Assembly (NCBI RefSeq): GCF_934330165.1
Contig: NZ_CAKRGI010000001.1
Location: 62,001-126,000, forward strand
Length of the DNA stretch: 64,000 nucleotides
Source of the DNA: an uncultured Mediterraneibacter sp.
GTDB lineage: Bacteria; Bacillota; Clostridia; Lachnospirales; Lachnospiraceae
Direction: 5' to 3'
The notes below the pieces were generated by a model. That model did no database searches and was not told the origin of the DNA. It saw only the letters and a program-made list of their open reading frames with translations. Each line of letters opens with the position of its first letter. Positions within the stretch are counted from its first letter, which is position 1. Made by a program: the position numbers and the translations under genes. This document shows, in pieces, positions 42,121 through 51,194 of this stretch.

Positions 42121-43671
42121 TTATCTCCTTTTTATTTTCCTCACAATCATCCCTGATAAATTTATTCCTATATTCTTTAAGTAGACAAATTCCGCACTTC
42201 TTCCATAAATTAAAAGAAAAATTCCATTAAAAATTATCACATTAAAAATTCCGTTTACAATAAGATCGATCCAACTGTTCCGGATCACCAGCATATTTCT
42301 GAATTCAATACATATCAGGCAGCTTACTGCTGTACTTGCAGTATATATCATAATCTGCCTCAGATAATGCGAAAATGAATGTTTAAATACATATTTATAG
42401 ATCAGATACGGATCATACCATATCTGAGTCAGCAGTCTGGATATTACAGTTCCCAAAATCACTCCTGTAATTCCAATTTTTTTCACAAGAAACACCGACA
42501 CTACAATATTGATGATCGACATGATCAATGGACGATACTGTCCCTGTACGAACAGACCATTGGACGTTCTGAAATGGCTGACTGTACTCATCATCCCGGT
42601 TAGATAAAAATCAATAATAAGAACCAGTACTGTAGCTGTTCCAAATAAATTTTCTTTTCCTGCCCAGATTTTCATAAATGTATTTACATTTACATATAAT
42701 ACTGTAGTGCATAACCCAAAAATCCAGAAGCACATCAACTGCATGGCGTTAAAGACTTTAAACTGCTTCTTTCCATCCTCTGTTGCTGCAAGATTTCCGA
42801 TACTGGCAGAAGTAGAAGTAAATACCTGAAGCACAAGATTATATATATTCTTTACGATCATATTATAATTGGCTAATATACCGACCATTCCGGTTCCAAG
42901 AAATGAAGACACGATCACACTGTCTGTTCCATTCAGAACTACATTTGAAACTTTATACAGAAAAAGTGCCTTGATATCCTTAAAAAGCTTTTTGATCTCA
43001 GCTTTGCTTAGTCTCCCACTACTCTTCTGAAAAGCATTTGGATATAATTTTTCTGCCTTTCTCGAAATCCAGATATTCTGACTGACAGAAAATAAAATTT
43101 CCAGCAGCAGATAGAAAATAAAATTCTTAAAAACTACCAGTAAAATACTTTCAATCGTACACTTGATCATCGAAATGCAGATTGAAATTTTTGATATTTC
43201 ATATTGCTTCTGGCTCGCAGATAAAATTGTAGAACGATAGATCAGTAAATACGAACAGACCGTATTAGATAAATAAAGAATATAAATAATCGTAATACTT
43301 TCTTTAATATCCGGCACATTGGTAACAATTTTCGATAAAAATGGAACGACAAGCAGACCGCAGATCAGAATCACCAGTGCAACGATCCGGTATGCCCATT
43401 TGTAAAAATGCATCAATTTGCCGAGCTTCTCTTCATCATTCTCTGCCAGTGGTTTATATAACGCATAAGTGATCGCACTGCCTATCCCTAGCTCAACGAA
43501 AGACAAAACTGATAAAATATCCGTAAACAGGCCCGACACTCCTACATATTGCATTCCGAGTGTATAAATAAATACTGTACGTAATACAAATTTTATTCCA
43601 AAATCAAATAATTTTACTGAAAAATTAAATATCGTATTAACTGCTGAATTTACTACCCTAGACTTAGACAT
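42121..43671 (-). CDS. wzx: Wzx-like oligosaccharide flippase (MOP superfamily)
   Basis: The 516-aa protein has about twelve to fourteen membrane segments. It starts VNSAVNTIFNFSVKLFDFGI, includes YVGVSGLFTDILSVLSFVELGIGSA, typical of polysaccharide transporters, and GTDSVIVSSFLGTGMVGILANY, also usual for the family. It moves undecaprenyl-diphosphate-linked repeat units across the membrane. It is the only flippase seen in the window, so it may serve the glycan begun by either initiator. The gene looks more AT-rich than the housekeeping genes. A GGAAAGGATAGAGG site precedes the ATG. Confidence 0.93.
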   Translation of the reverse strand: MSKSRVVNSAVNTIFNFSVKLFDFGIKFVLRTVFIYTLGMQYVGVSGLFTDILSVLSFVELGIGSAITYALYKPLAENDEEKLGKLMHFYKWAYRIVALVILICGLLVVPFLSKIVTNVPDIKESITIIYILYLSNTVCSYLLIYRSTILSASQKQYEISKISICISMIKCTIESILLVVFKNFIFYLLLEILFSVSQNIWISRKAEKLYPNAFQKSSGRLSKAEIKKLFKDIKALFLYKVSNVVLNGTDSVIVSSFLGTGMVGILANYNMIVKNIYNLVLQVFTSTSASIGNLAATEDGKKQFKVFNAMQLMCFWIFGLCTTVLYVNVNTFMKIWAGKENLFGTATVLVLIIDFYLTGMMSTVSHFRTSNGLFVQGQYRPLIMSIINIVVSVFLVKKIGITGVILGTVISRLLTQIWYDPYLIYKYVFKHSFSHYLRQIMIYTASTAVSCLICIEFRNMLVIRNSWIDLIVNGIFNVIIFNGIFLLIYGRSAEFVYLKNIGINLSGMIVRKIKRR

Positions 43672-43674
43672 CCT

Positions 43675-44952
43675 CTATCCTTTCCAGTCTCCTCTGATTG
43701 CATGAATCACCTTTCTTACAGGTAATGTATAATGATAGGCTTTTGCTATCATTGGAATTTTCATTTTTTCCCTTTTTATATATTCATAAATATCCTTTGC
43801 GAAAAAATCCTGATCTTTTTTATCTAAAATCCAGACATATTTTTTCCATCCCTTTTTCTCATAGGCGGATGTATCCTTGAAGCTTTCCTTAAATTCAGGC
43901 TGCTTTCCAATCAGTTCCAAAATAAGCAGCGTCCTGAAACATTTCCCACATTTACCACAGTTCTCTGTCTCATCGCAGCAGACATGCAATCTTTTTCTTC
44001 CTGTCTCATGCTGCGATATATGCTGTATTTTTTCAATTCTTGTCACATTTTCACGTGCCAGATAGAATTGGAGACTTTCCGTCGAAAAGAACTGCACATT
44101 ATCCGATGCATCTTCTTCAACTCCCCATCTGGCTTTCTCAGGTTCACCTGCAGATGAATAATAATAATGGGAAAACAACTTCTGAACTGCAAGTACAGCC
44201 GAGCTATTTGAATAGCCGTGTAACTCCAGAAAAACTCCCTGATAAAGACTGTTAATATTGGAATTTACTGCAATAAAATCTGTTCCAAGTTCCTTTGCTA
44301 TCTGCCTGCCCTTCTCAACATCATGGGAGAAAAATTTTTCTGCTTTTTCGTTATATTCATCAAGCGTCATCATCCCGGTTTTTCTCGCCCGCAGATCTGG
44401 CATATTATTGTAGGATCCCACATTAAAGACAGTAAGGCAGTTTAATCTGTGCTCTGCATCCATGTTCTCAGCAAGATAGGTGAAAATCGTATCAAATGAA
44501 TCAACCCCGCGACTTACACCTGTACCATTTTTATCAAGACTTTCTATTTTCCTGCTTTCTGTTCTCCCGATGATCCGAATCGGTTTCAACCCACTTCTTT
44601 CATTGCAATGCATCGGGATCAGATTCGTATTCAGATTATGATATAACTCATTCGATAAAACACCTTCATATTCAATGTCCTCACCTGTTACCATCGCAAA
44701 ATACAACACTGCAACTACAAATGCATCTGTTCGTTCCTGGCAGAGGATCTGCTCTGACCGGTCTTCTACTTCATACCATAATTGAAATTTATCTTTCCCG
44801 TAACTGTACGCTTTTTCATATCCCGCATATTCTCTGCGGCTTCCAATCTGCTTTTTCCACTTTTCATAAATCTCCGGAGCAATTGCAATCTCTGCACACA
44901 AACGACTTTTTCCATTTTCATTTTCAATATAGGGTCGCTTTATACTGATCAT
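43675..44952 (-). CDS. PP-loop-like protein with C-terminal zinc-knuckle motif, unknown function
   Basis: I do not recognise a named family for this 425-aa protein. About residue 145 it has GTGVSRGVDSFDTIFTYL, which resembles the SGGxDS PP-loop of ATP pyrophosphatases such as QueC and AsnB, and EHRLNCLTVFNVGSYN follows as a second strand. Near residue 335 comes HVCCDETENCGKCGKCFRTL, a Cys cluster like the zinc site at the end of QueC. This suggests an adenylating enzyme acting on a carboxylate or similar, perhaps glycan-related. It sits between the FrhB-like gene (no gap) and the flippase gene (3 bases) in one transcript. Confidence 0.75.
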   Translation of the reverse strand: MISIKRPYIENENGKSRLCAEIAIAPEIYEKWKKQIGSRREYAGYEKAYSYGKDKFQLWYEVEDRSEQILCQERTDAFVVAVLYFAMVTGEDIEYEGVLSNELYHNLNTNLIPMHCNERSGLKPIRIIGRTESRKIESLDKNGTGVSRGVDSFDTIFTYLAENMDAEHRLNCLTVFNVGSYNNMPDLRARKTGMMTLDEYNEKAEKFFSHDVEKGRQIAKELGTDFIAVNSNINSLYQGVFLELHGYSNSSAVLAVQKLFSHYYYSSAGEPEKARWGVEEDASDNVQFFSTESLQFYLARENVTRIEKIQHISQHETGRKRLHVCCDETENCGKCGKCFRTLLILELIGKQPEFKESFKDTSAYEKKGWKKYVWILDKKDQDFFAKDIYEYIKREKMKIPMIAKAYHYTLPVRKVIHAIRGDWKG

Positions 44953-46104
44953 TTATCTGAATCTCCTTTTTATTTTTCCCAAAATCCGGTAAAATAAATT
45001 ATCTTTGACTTTTGCCTCTTCTATCGCCTTTTGTACACCTGGCGTCTTTACAGCAGACATAAAGCCTTTTTCCTTGTAAACTTCAATGAATTTCATCCGA
45101 TCCTTCGGAAGTGCGGCCGGTCTTTGAAGTGGGACATTCCCTTTGACAGCCTCTTCAAGCGAACGCTCTTCGTAAATAAATTCATCTTTTACAAGATCCC
45201 AAAACTTTCTGCCCTTTTCACTGTTCACCAGCACGACTGAAATTTTTCCCTTATATGGAACTTTTAAAGATTTTCTGTCAATCCCCCAAAAATCACCAAT
45301 TGTCAGATCCGAAACTCTCCTTTTGTCTGCATATTCACATTTATAACAATTTTCTCTGTGGATAATTCCCTGCAAGTATGCCGTATAATACAAATCCTTA
45401 CGGAAACGTTGCGAATACACTACTCGGTCCTGACTATAAAAAACCATATGGTAATCTTTTTCGCCACGAAATGAGACACGATCCACTTTTTCTGCTCCTG
45501 CTATCTCCTTAATATACTCTTCCAGATAACTCATCGGAGGAGTCCCGTGACAGATCAGATCTATCGTCACCAGTGCGTCTGAAGCTTTGCCCAGATAAGC
45601 TTTTAATCCGGCAATCTGGCAGGGTGTTCCGATAAAAAGTACTTTTTCCCCTTTTTTCAGCTCTTTTCCAATATCAGAATAGACAAATCCTGTATGGCTT
45701 TGTGCGTACTTAGATCCTCTGAATTTTTTTATTTCTTCCAACGTTTCTGCTTTTTGCTGGGTTAGGATCCCTTTTTCATTAAAGGCAGCACCATACACAA
45801 TCCCTGCATTCTGTATCCATCTTTTATAAAAACCGAATGCAATTCCTCCTGATGCACTGTACTTTCTTTCTTTCCTGTCTTTTTGCCATGCAGCGTAACA
45901 TTGCCTTGGCTCATGCTTTTCTTTCACATGATTCTCCGGGCATCCCTGAACACAACGATGGCACTCTATGCATTTTTCAGGATCAATCTGCGGAATTACA
46001 TTTCCATCTTCTCTTTCCTGACAGGTTATTGCCCCACACGGGCAAAGATTCATACACGCAAGGCATCCTGTGCATTTTGATTCTTCACATATCTGAGCTA
46101 TCAT
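44953..46104 (-). CDS. FrhB-type iron-sulfur protein (coenzyme F420 hydrogenase/dehydrogenase beta subunit family)
   Basis: Two 4Fe-4S clusters are expected at the N-terminus, from CTGCLACMNLCPCGAI and CIECHRCVQGCPEN. Then come the FrhB-like domains: KYSASGGIAFGFYKRW, FRGSKYAQSH, GEKVLFIGTPCQIAGLKAYL, TIDLICHGTPPMSYLEEYI, and a later Cys group REKCYKCEYADKRRVSDLTIGDFWG-like segment. Family members bind flavin and reduce varied substrates. The role in glycan clusters is unknown; it is translationally coupled to the pyruvyl transferase upstream, overlapping by 20 bases. I start at ATG 46104 (GGAG site). Confidence 0.9.
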   Translation of the reverse strand: MIAQICEESKCTGCLACMNLCPCGAITCQEREDGNVIPQIDPEKCIECHRCVQGCPENHVKEKHEPRQCYAAWQKDRKERKYSASGGIAFGFYKRWIQNAGIVYGAAFNEKGILTQQKAETLEEIKKFRGSKYAQSHTGFVYSDIGKELKKGEKVLFIGTPCQIAGLKAYLGKASDALVTIDLICHGTPPMSYLEEYIKEIAGAEKVDRVSFRGEKDYHMVFYSQDRVVYSQRFRKDLYYTAYLQGIIHRENCYKCEYADKRRVSDLTIGDFWGIDRKSLKVPYKGKISVVLVNSEKGRKFWDLVKDEFIYEERSLEEAVKGNVPLQRPAALPKDRMKFIEVYKEKGFMSAVKTPGVQKAIEEAKVKDNLFYRILGKIKRRFR

Positions 46105-47158
46105 AATTCTCCAATGCATTTTTTAAAAATTCCAGAGATGACTGTCGCATCTTCTGAATTTTTTTTCCTATTTTTTCATAATCCATATTCTGATGTTCCA
46201 GGATTGCTTCCATAGTTTCCCCTGACAGATCATCCAACTCCAGGATTCTGTCCTGCAATCCAAAATTACAGATCAAATCTCTCACCTTTTCAGATAAAGG
46301 AATTGTGATAAACCTTTTTCTGTTCTGTATTGCAAATACATTTCCATGAAATGTCCCTGTGATCACATACTCCGCTCTTCTTACTATATCATTATATTGT
46401 GTCGGTCTGCACGTTACATGATAATCACACCAGTCATTATACAATGCAGCTGAGACTACTTTCAGTCCTTTCGCATGAGCATACTCACGAATCTTTTTCT
46501 TTATTTCCACAGAAATGGAACCGTTATAAAAGTAGACCAGTATATAACGGTTCTCTTTCAGATAAATGTCCTCATAAGGCTCTGTATATGCCTCTGTGTC
46601 CAGTAAAAATGTAGGATCACATACTTTTTCCGGGCATTTTCCGGTTATTCTTTTCACTGCTTCACAGCTTTTTTCATCCCTCACTGACAGAAGTTCTATT
46701 TTTCTGATGCACTCTGTCACCTCATGAAAAGGAAGAAAATCCTTTCCTTCTGAGTCTCCGACACTGACCGCATAGGAAATGACCGGAGAAAGATCTTTTC
46801 CATAATAAATCGGATTCTGAAAAATTTTTCTTTGAACATTCCAGATTTCGTCACTGCCCAAAATAAAAAGATCTAATTTTTCTTTTTTATCCCAGGTCTT
46901 TAATTTTTTATGATCCTGAGCAAAGAGCTTATATTTTTTTAATCCGTCCAGATTTCTTTTGATGAATTTGACTGGATATTTCAAATTTCCTCTCTTAGGT
47001 ATAAACCAGCAATATTCTCTTTTAAAAAAGCTTTCCTGCCCTGCTGATACGAAATACACCTCATGCCCCCATGCTTCCAGTACCTTTTGCAGGGCATACG
47101 CCTGCAGAAAAGACCCTACATTCGCTGATTTTTCTACTGTCACAATTCCTATTTTCAT
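46085..47158 (-). CDS. Polysaccharide pyruvyl transferase family protein
   Basis: The 357-aa protein begins MKIGIVTVEKSANVGSFLQA, typical of WcaK/CsaB-type pyruvyl transferases, and has LFILGSDEIWNVQ, ISYAVSVGDSEG, SVRDEKSCEAVKRITG, CDPTFLLD, and ITGTFHGNVFAIQNRKRFI, the conserved GTFHG box. The family adds a pyruvyl ketal from phosphoenolpyruvate to a sugar. It overlaps the FrhB-like gene downstream. A second, separate pair of the same two families is encoded at 52289-54572. Confidence 0.9.
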   Translation of the reverse strand: MKIGIVTVEKSANVGSFLQAYALQKVLEAWGHEVYFVSAGQESFFKREYCWFIPKRGNLKYPVKFIKRNLDGLKKYKLFAQDHKKLKTWDKKEKLDLFILGSDEIWNVQRKIFQNPIYYGKDLSPVISYAVSVGDSEGKDFLPFHEVTECIRKIELLSVRDEKSCEAVKRITGKCPEKVCDPTFLLDTEAYTEPYEDIYLKENRYILVYFYNGSISVEIKKKIREYAHAKGLKVVSAALYNDWCDYHVTCRPTQYNDIVRRAEYVITGTFHGNVFAIQNRKRFITIPLSEKVRDLICNFGLQDRILELDDLSGETMEAILEHQNMDYEKIGKKIQKMRQSSLEFLKNALENYDSSDM

Positions 47159-47160
47159 AG

Positions 47161-49047
47161 TCAGATTACCTTTCCGCTACTGGAAAATCTATAAGTAACA
47201 CCATTGATCACCATCGTCCTGTTCGTTACCAGATGACCCTTAGCATCATAATAGTATCTGTCTCCATCTTTCTTTCTCCAGAAATTTGCCTTCATTATGC
47301 CATCGCTGTCAAAATAATACCAGTAACCGCCAATCTCAACACCCTGATTCTGATACATATGTCCATCGGCATCATAATAATACCGCTGTCCATTTTTCTG
47401 ACGCCAGTAATTTATCTTCATAACTCCATTCTGATCAAAATAATGCCAGTAACCATGGAGCAGCAATCCTATATTCATGCTTAAGTGACCGTCTGCATCA
47501 TAATAGTACTGTAAGCCATCTTTCTCTCTCCAGAAATTTCTTTTCATGACTCCATTGGCATCAAAATAGTACCAACAGCCATCGATCTGTACCCCGGCAT
47601 TCTGATACATATGTCCATTCACATCGTAATAATACTTCTGTCCATTTTTCTGACGCCAGTAATTTATCCTCATAACTCCATTCTGATCAAAATAATGCCA
47701 GTAGCCATGGAGCAGCAATCCTATATTCATGCTTAAGTGTCCATCTGCATCATAATAGTACTGTAAGCCATCCTTCTCTCTCCAGGAATTTCTTTTCATG
47801 ACTCCATTGGCATCAAAATAATACCAATAGCCATCGATCTGTGCTCCGGCATTCTGATACATATGTCCGTCTGCATCATAATAATACAACTGACCATCCT
47901 TTTGACGCCAGCTATTTGTCCGCATTATTCCGTTACCATCAAAATAGTACCAGTAATCATCAATCTTGCTTCCCCTGTCGCAAATCTTAACACCATTCTG
48001 GTAATAATATGTATTTCCATCAATCATCTGCCAGCCATTCATGCCGTAATTCCAGCGATTTTTCAGTACAAAATTTATGTCCACACTTGTGCCAATCCCA
48101 TTCACTCTTCCATTATCCGCACACTGCCACATCATATATTCTTTTGCATAAGTACACTTACTGTTGTACTGGGCTACCCATTTTGGCAGGGTATCATAAT
48201 AAGAATCTGTCAGCTTTGTTGTAAACCAGGACTTGTTCGCATACACCCCCACATTATATCCGGCATTTTGAATTGCCGTGCAGAACGTCCTGGTCATATT
48301 CAGTATTTCCTGATTCGTATGCCTTCCGGTTGTCGGTTCATCTTCCAGATCATAAAAAACCGGATAACTTAATTTATGTCCTCTGATCAGACGCAGTACA
48401 TGGTCTGCCTCACTTTGTGCCTGTGCAACATTCTCGGCATAGGAATAAATATAGACACCATACGGAATGCCTCTGCTCTCACATGCCTGTACATTCTCCA
48501 GCCACTTCTTATCATCCTGACTGGTATAATTATCCCCATATCCACAACGGATGATCACAAAATCTACATCCGAATTTTTTACTTTATCCCAATTGATCGT
48601 TCCATTGTGATAACTGATGTCAATTCCTTTTGCAATCGCATTCGGAATGATTTCACCTGAAGAACTGATAAAATTACCGTTCACTTTTGTCCACGCATTC
48701 GCAGCTGCTCTTTCATTACTGTAAGCTGACACGGAATTACTGATCAGCTCACCATTCTGATACCGCCAGCTGTTCTCTCTCAGATTCTCCTGCGATCCTG
48801 CTGTCTCTTCCAGAATTTCTTCCTGATCTGCAGGTTCTTCTATCTCTTGTATCCCCGCTTTCGAGGAACTCTCCTCTGTATCTGTTGAAGCTTCTTCTGG
48901 CTTCTCATTCACGCCATCATAGCTTATAGTATCCGTTAATTCACCTTGGATTGCAGTATCATTTTCCATTGCAATGACCGGAAAACCATTCAAGGTTGCC
49001 GCCAGACATACCATTACTAATAAGCAGGTAATCTTTTTGTATTTCAT
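47161..49047 (-). CDS. Secreted GH25 lysozyme with cell-wall-binding repeats
   Basis: A signal peptide (about 1-26) and an acidic Ser/Glu linker lead to a GH25 muramidase domain at about 140-330: AIAKGIDISYHNGTINWDKV with the first acidic residue, FVIIRCGYGDN, GVYIYSYAENVAQAQSEA, FYDLEDEPT with the catalytic Asp/Glu, and MWQCADNGRVNGIGTSVDIN. The rest is a repeat array (GYWYYFDANGVMKRNSWREK type). GH25 cuts the MurNAc-GlcNAc bond. It has its own promoter and opens the unit that ends with gtrA. Unlike the VanW and NlpC/P60 proteins, the catalytic domain is N-terminal. Confidence 0.95.
   Translation of the reverse strand: MKYKKITCLLVMVCLAATLNGFPVIAMENDTAIQGELTDTISYDGVNEKPEEASTDTEESSSKAGIQEIEEPADQEEILEETAGSQENLRENSWRYQNGELISNSVSAYSNERAAANAWTKVNGNFISSSGEIIPNAIAKGIDISYHNGTINWDKVKNSDVDFVIIRCGYGDNYTSQDDKKWLENVQACESRGIPYGVYIYSYAENVAQAQSEADHVLRLIRGHKLSYPVFYDLEDEPTTGRHTNQEILNMTRTFCTAIQNAGYNVGVYANKSWFTTKLTDSYYDTLPKWVAQYNSKCTYAKEYMMWQCADNGRVNGIGTSVDINFVLKNRWNYGMNGWQMIDGNTYYYQNGVKICDRGSKIDDYWYYFDGNGIMRTNSWRQKDGQLYYYDADGHMYQNAGAQIDGYWYYFDANGVMKRNSWREKDGLQYYYDADGHLSMNIGLLLHGYWHYFDQNGVMRINYWRQKNGQKYYYDVNGHMYQNAGVQIDGCWYYFDANGVMKRNFWREKDGLQYYYDADGHLSMNIGLLLHGYWHYFDQNGVMKINYWRQKNGQRYYYDADGHMYQNQGVEIGGYWYYFDSDGIMKANFWRKKDGDRYYYDAKGHLVTNRTMVINGVTYRFSSSGKVI
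47386..47889 (-). repeat. Two tandem 252-bp units in the GH25 repeat array
   Basis: Positions 47386-47637 and 47638-47889 are two consecutive 252-bp copies, each encoding four of the 21-residue wall-binding repeats and differing at a modest number of positions. The array has grown by duplication of four-repeat blocks, and further copy change is possible. Confidence 0.85.
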
Positions 49048-49104
49048 TCTTTATGCCTCATTTTTCCTATAATCATACATTGTAACAAAACTTCATTAAT
49101 CTTT

Positions 49105-49133
49105 ATAATACCATATATCCTCTTTTAATGCAA
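49105..49133 (-). promoter_or_regulatory. Promoter of the GH25-to-gtrA unit
   Basis: TTGCAT (49128-49133) and TATTAT (49105-49110) are 17 bp apart, about 58 bases before the GH25 ATG. Confidence 0.7.
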
Positions 49134-49182
49134 TCTGGCCTGATCCTTAATAATACCTGGAAGCTTTCCGGTTTTATCCTGA

Positions 49183-50130
49183 TCAGACACATATTTTGAA
49201 ATGATAGTACATCCACAGGCGGAATTTCCGTTTAGGTTTCTTTATTTTCCATATATATTTTCTATAATCTTTTCGGAATTTTTTTTCATAATATCTTCCC
49301 TGCCTGATTTCTTCCTCATCTCCGCTTTTCACCGCATCTGAAGCATAGCGGCGAACCATGCTGAGATACCGGTACATCATCATCTGAAGAAGATCTTTCT
49401 CTCCTCTTTCAAAAAAGAAAGTTTCCATTCCTTCATACGCTTCCAATACAGCCGGACTGATCTTTCGCTGTTCCTTTCCCATAATTCCGTCCTCGCGCTG
49501 AAAATAGAAATAGTATGCTTGATCTATATATACGACAGACTCACTCTGGTACAGAAGTTTATAAGAAGTAAATTCATCTTCATGAAGCTTTCCTTTGGGA
49601 AACCGTATCTCTTCAAATAATTCTTTTTTATACAGTTTATTCCATGCAACCACACTTTTCAGATACATTTGTGCATCATACAGATTTGCCGTCGCCTCTC
49701 TTCCGCTGTAAACTGCTCTCTGAACCGGCTGCTTTTCGGTCTCTTTGATCTTTTCTGTCTCACAGACTTTCTTCACATCGCATCCTGCAATATCTGCACC
49801 TTCTTCTTTCAGAACCTGAAGGAGCAATTCATAAAATCGTGGATGCACATAGTCATCTGAATCAACAAATCCGAGAAGATTTCCTTTTGCAGCATCAATT
49901 CCTGCATTTCTGGCATCCGAAAGTCCTCCGTTCTCTTTATGGATCACCCGGACTCTCCTGTCCTCTCTGGCATATTCATCACAGATTGCCGAACATCCAT
50001 CCGGTGAACCATCATCTACCAGGATCACTTCCAGACAGGAATAGGTCTGTGCAAGGATTGAATCCACACAACGCTTTAAGTATTTTTCTACTTTATATAC
50101 CGGGACAATAACACTGATCAAATCCTGCAT
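49183..50130 (-). CDS. Family 2 glycosyltransferase
   Basis: This 315-aa GT-A enzyme has LISVIVPVYKVEKYLKRC, VDDGSPDGCSAICDEYA, KENGGLSDARNAGIDAAKG, the metal-binding FVDSDDYV near residue 92, and GKLHEDEFTSYKLLYQ, all typical of capsule GT2 enzymes resembling CpsI/EpsJ. Sugar and linkage are unknown. It is the last gene of the unit that starts at 56971; I saw no clear terminator after it. Confidence 0.9.
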   Translation of the reverse strand: MQDLISVIVPVYKVEKYLKRCVDSILAQTYSCLEVILVDDGSPDGCSAICDEYAREDRRVRVIHKENGGLSDARNAGIDAAKGNLLGFVDSDDYVHPRFYELLLQVLKEEGADIAGCDVKKVCETEKIKETEKQPVQRAVYSGREATANLYDAQMYLKSVVAWNKLYKKELFEEIRFPKGKLHEDEFTSYKLLYQSESVVYIDQAYYFYFQREDGIMGKEQRKISPAVLEAYEGMETFFFERGEKDLLQMMMYRYLSMVRRYASDAVKSGDEEEIRQGRYYEKKFRKDYRKYIWKIKKPKRKFRLWMYYHFKICV

Positions 50131-50146
50131 TTTCTGTCTGCTCCTT

Positions 50147-51175
50147 TTAATTTTTCTTTCGTTCTTTCATTTTCTGCAGCAGATACAGTCCCTGATACAA
50201 TCTGAATCTCATACAGAAAAGAACTGCCTGCTGCTTTTTTTTAAATATACTTCTGTCGAATTTCTGCGTAATCCCTGTTCTTACCCAGGGATTATCTGCA
50301 AATCTTCTGATCTGTAAGATCCGTTCTCGATACCCTGCCGGATTTTCCCGATGAACAAACTTTTTTTCCAAAGCACGTGCCATACAGTCATATACAAGTC
50401 CTGTATAACAGGTATCTTTCCCGGAAAGGGGTGTATCCTGTTCAAGGAACTCATAAGTGTGCTTCAGCAGATTTTCAAATGTCTCTTCTATATCCGGACG
50501 GAATCTCCGGTCTGCCGAAGAACTCACTTTCCGGTAATAATACAAATATTCATTCAGAAATGCGGCTTTTTCTGCTCTCTGATATGCCATTGCACAGAAA
50601 AGAGCATCTTCACCAATTTTAACGTCTTCACAAAAACTCAATCCCTTTATCACAGAAGTACGGAAAATCCTTGTCCACAAGGTTCTCATTGAACCATGCT
50701 TCCTTTCGCCTGGATCTGCATAACCATAAAACAAAATCTCACGGATCAACGCTTCATCCACAGTTTCAACAAATCGCTCCGGTCTGATTGCTGATGCTTT
50801 CGTACTGCATCCTTCCTCTTTCAGATAATAATTCCAGCTGACAATATCCACATTTTCCAGTTCCCGGCACTCCATAATAGTCTTAAAACCCTCCGGATCC
50901 AGCCAGTCATCTGCATCCATGAAATAGATCCATTCTCCCGCTGCCTCCAGCAGCCCCCGGTTTCTCGCCGAAGAAACGCCTCCATTTTCTTTACTGATAT
51001 AGCGTATTCTTTTGTCCTTTTCAGAGTATACCTTACAGATCTTTGAACTTGCGTCCGTTGATCCGTCATCAATCAGCAGCAGTTCCCATTTTCCGTAACT
51101 TTGCTGCTTCACGCTTTCGATTGCCTCTGCGACATAATCTTCCACATTATAAACCGGCATGATCACACTTATCAT
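50147..51175 (-). CDS. Family 2 glycosyltransferase
   Basis: The 342-aa protein starts MISVIMPVYNVEDYVAEAIE. It has IDDGSTDASSKICKVYS, SKENGGVSSARNRGLLEA, the DXD site FMDADDWLD near residue 92, and KIGEDALFCAMAYQRA. It is related to the neighbouring GT2 downstream, from which it is separated by 16 bases. Specificity unknown. An AAAGGGATC site precedes the ATG. Confidence 0.9.
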   Translation of the reverse strand: MISVIMPVYNVEDYVAEAIESVKQQSYGKWELLLIDDGSTDASSKICKVYSEKDKRIRYISKENGGVSSARNRGLLEAAGEWIYFMDADDWLDPEGFKTIMECRELENVDIVSWNYYLKEEGCSTKASAIRPERFVETVDEALIREILFYGYADPGERKHGSMRTLWTRIFRTSVIKGLSFCEDVKIGEDALFCAMAYQRAEKAAFLNEYLYYYRKVSSSADRRFRPDIEETFENLLKHTYEFLEQDTPLSGKDTCYTGLVYDCMARALEKKFVHRENPAGYRERILQIRRFADNPWVRTGITQKFDRSIFKKKQQAVLFCMRFRLYQGLYLLQKMKERKKN

Positions 51176-51194
51176 AGATTCAGATCCCTTTCTC

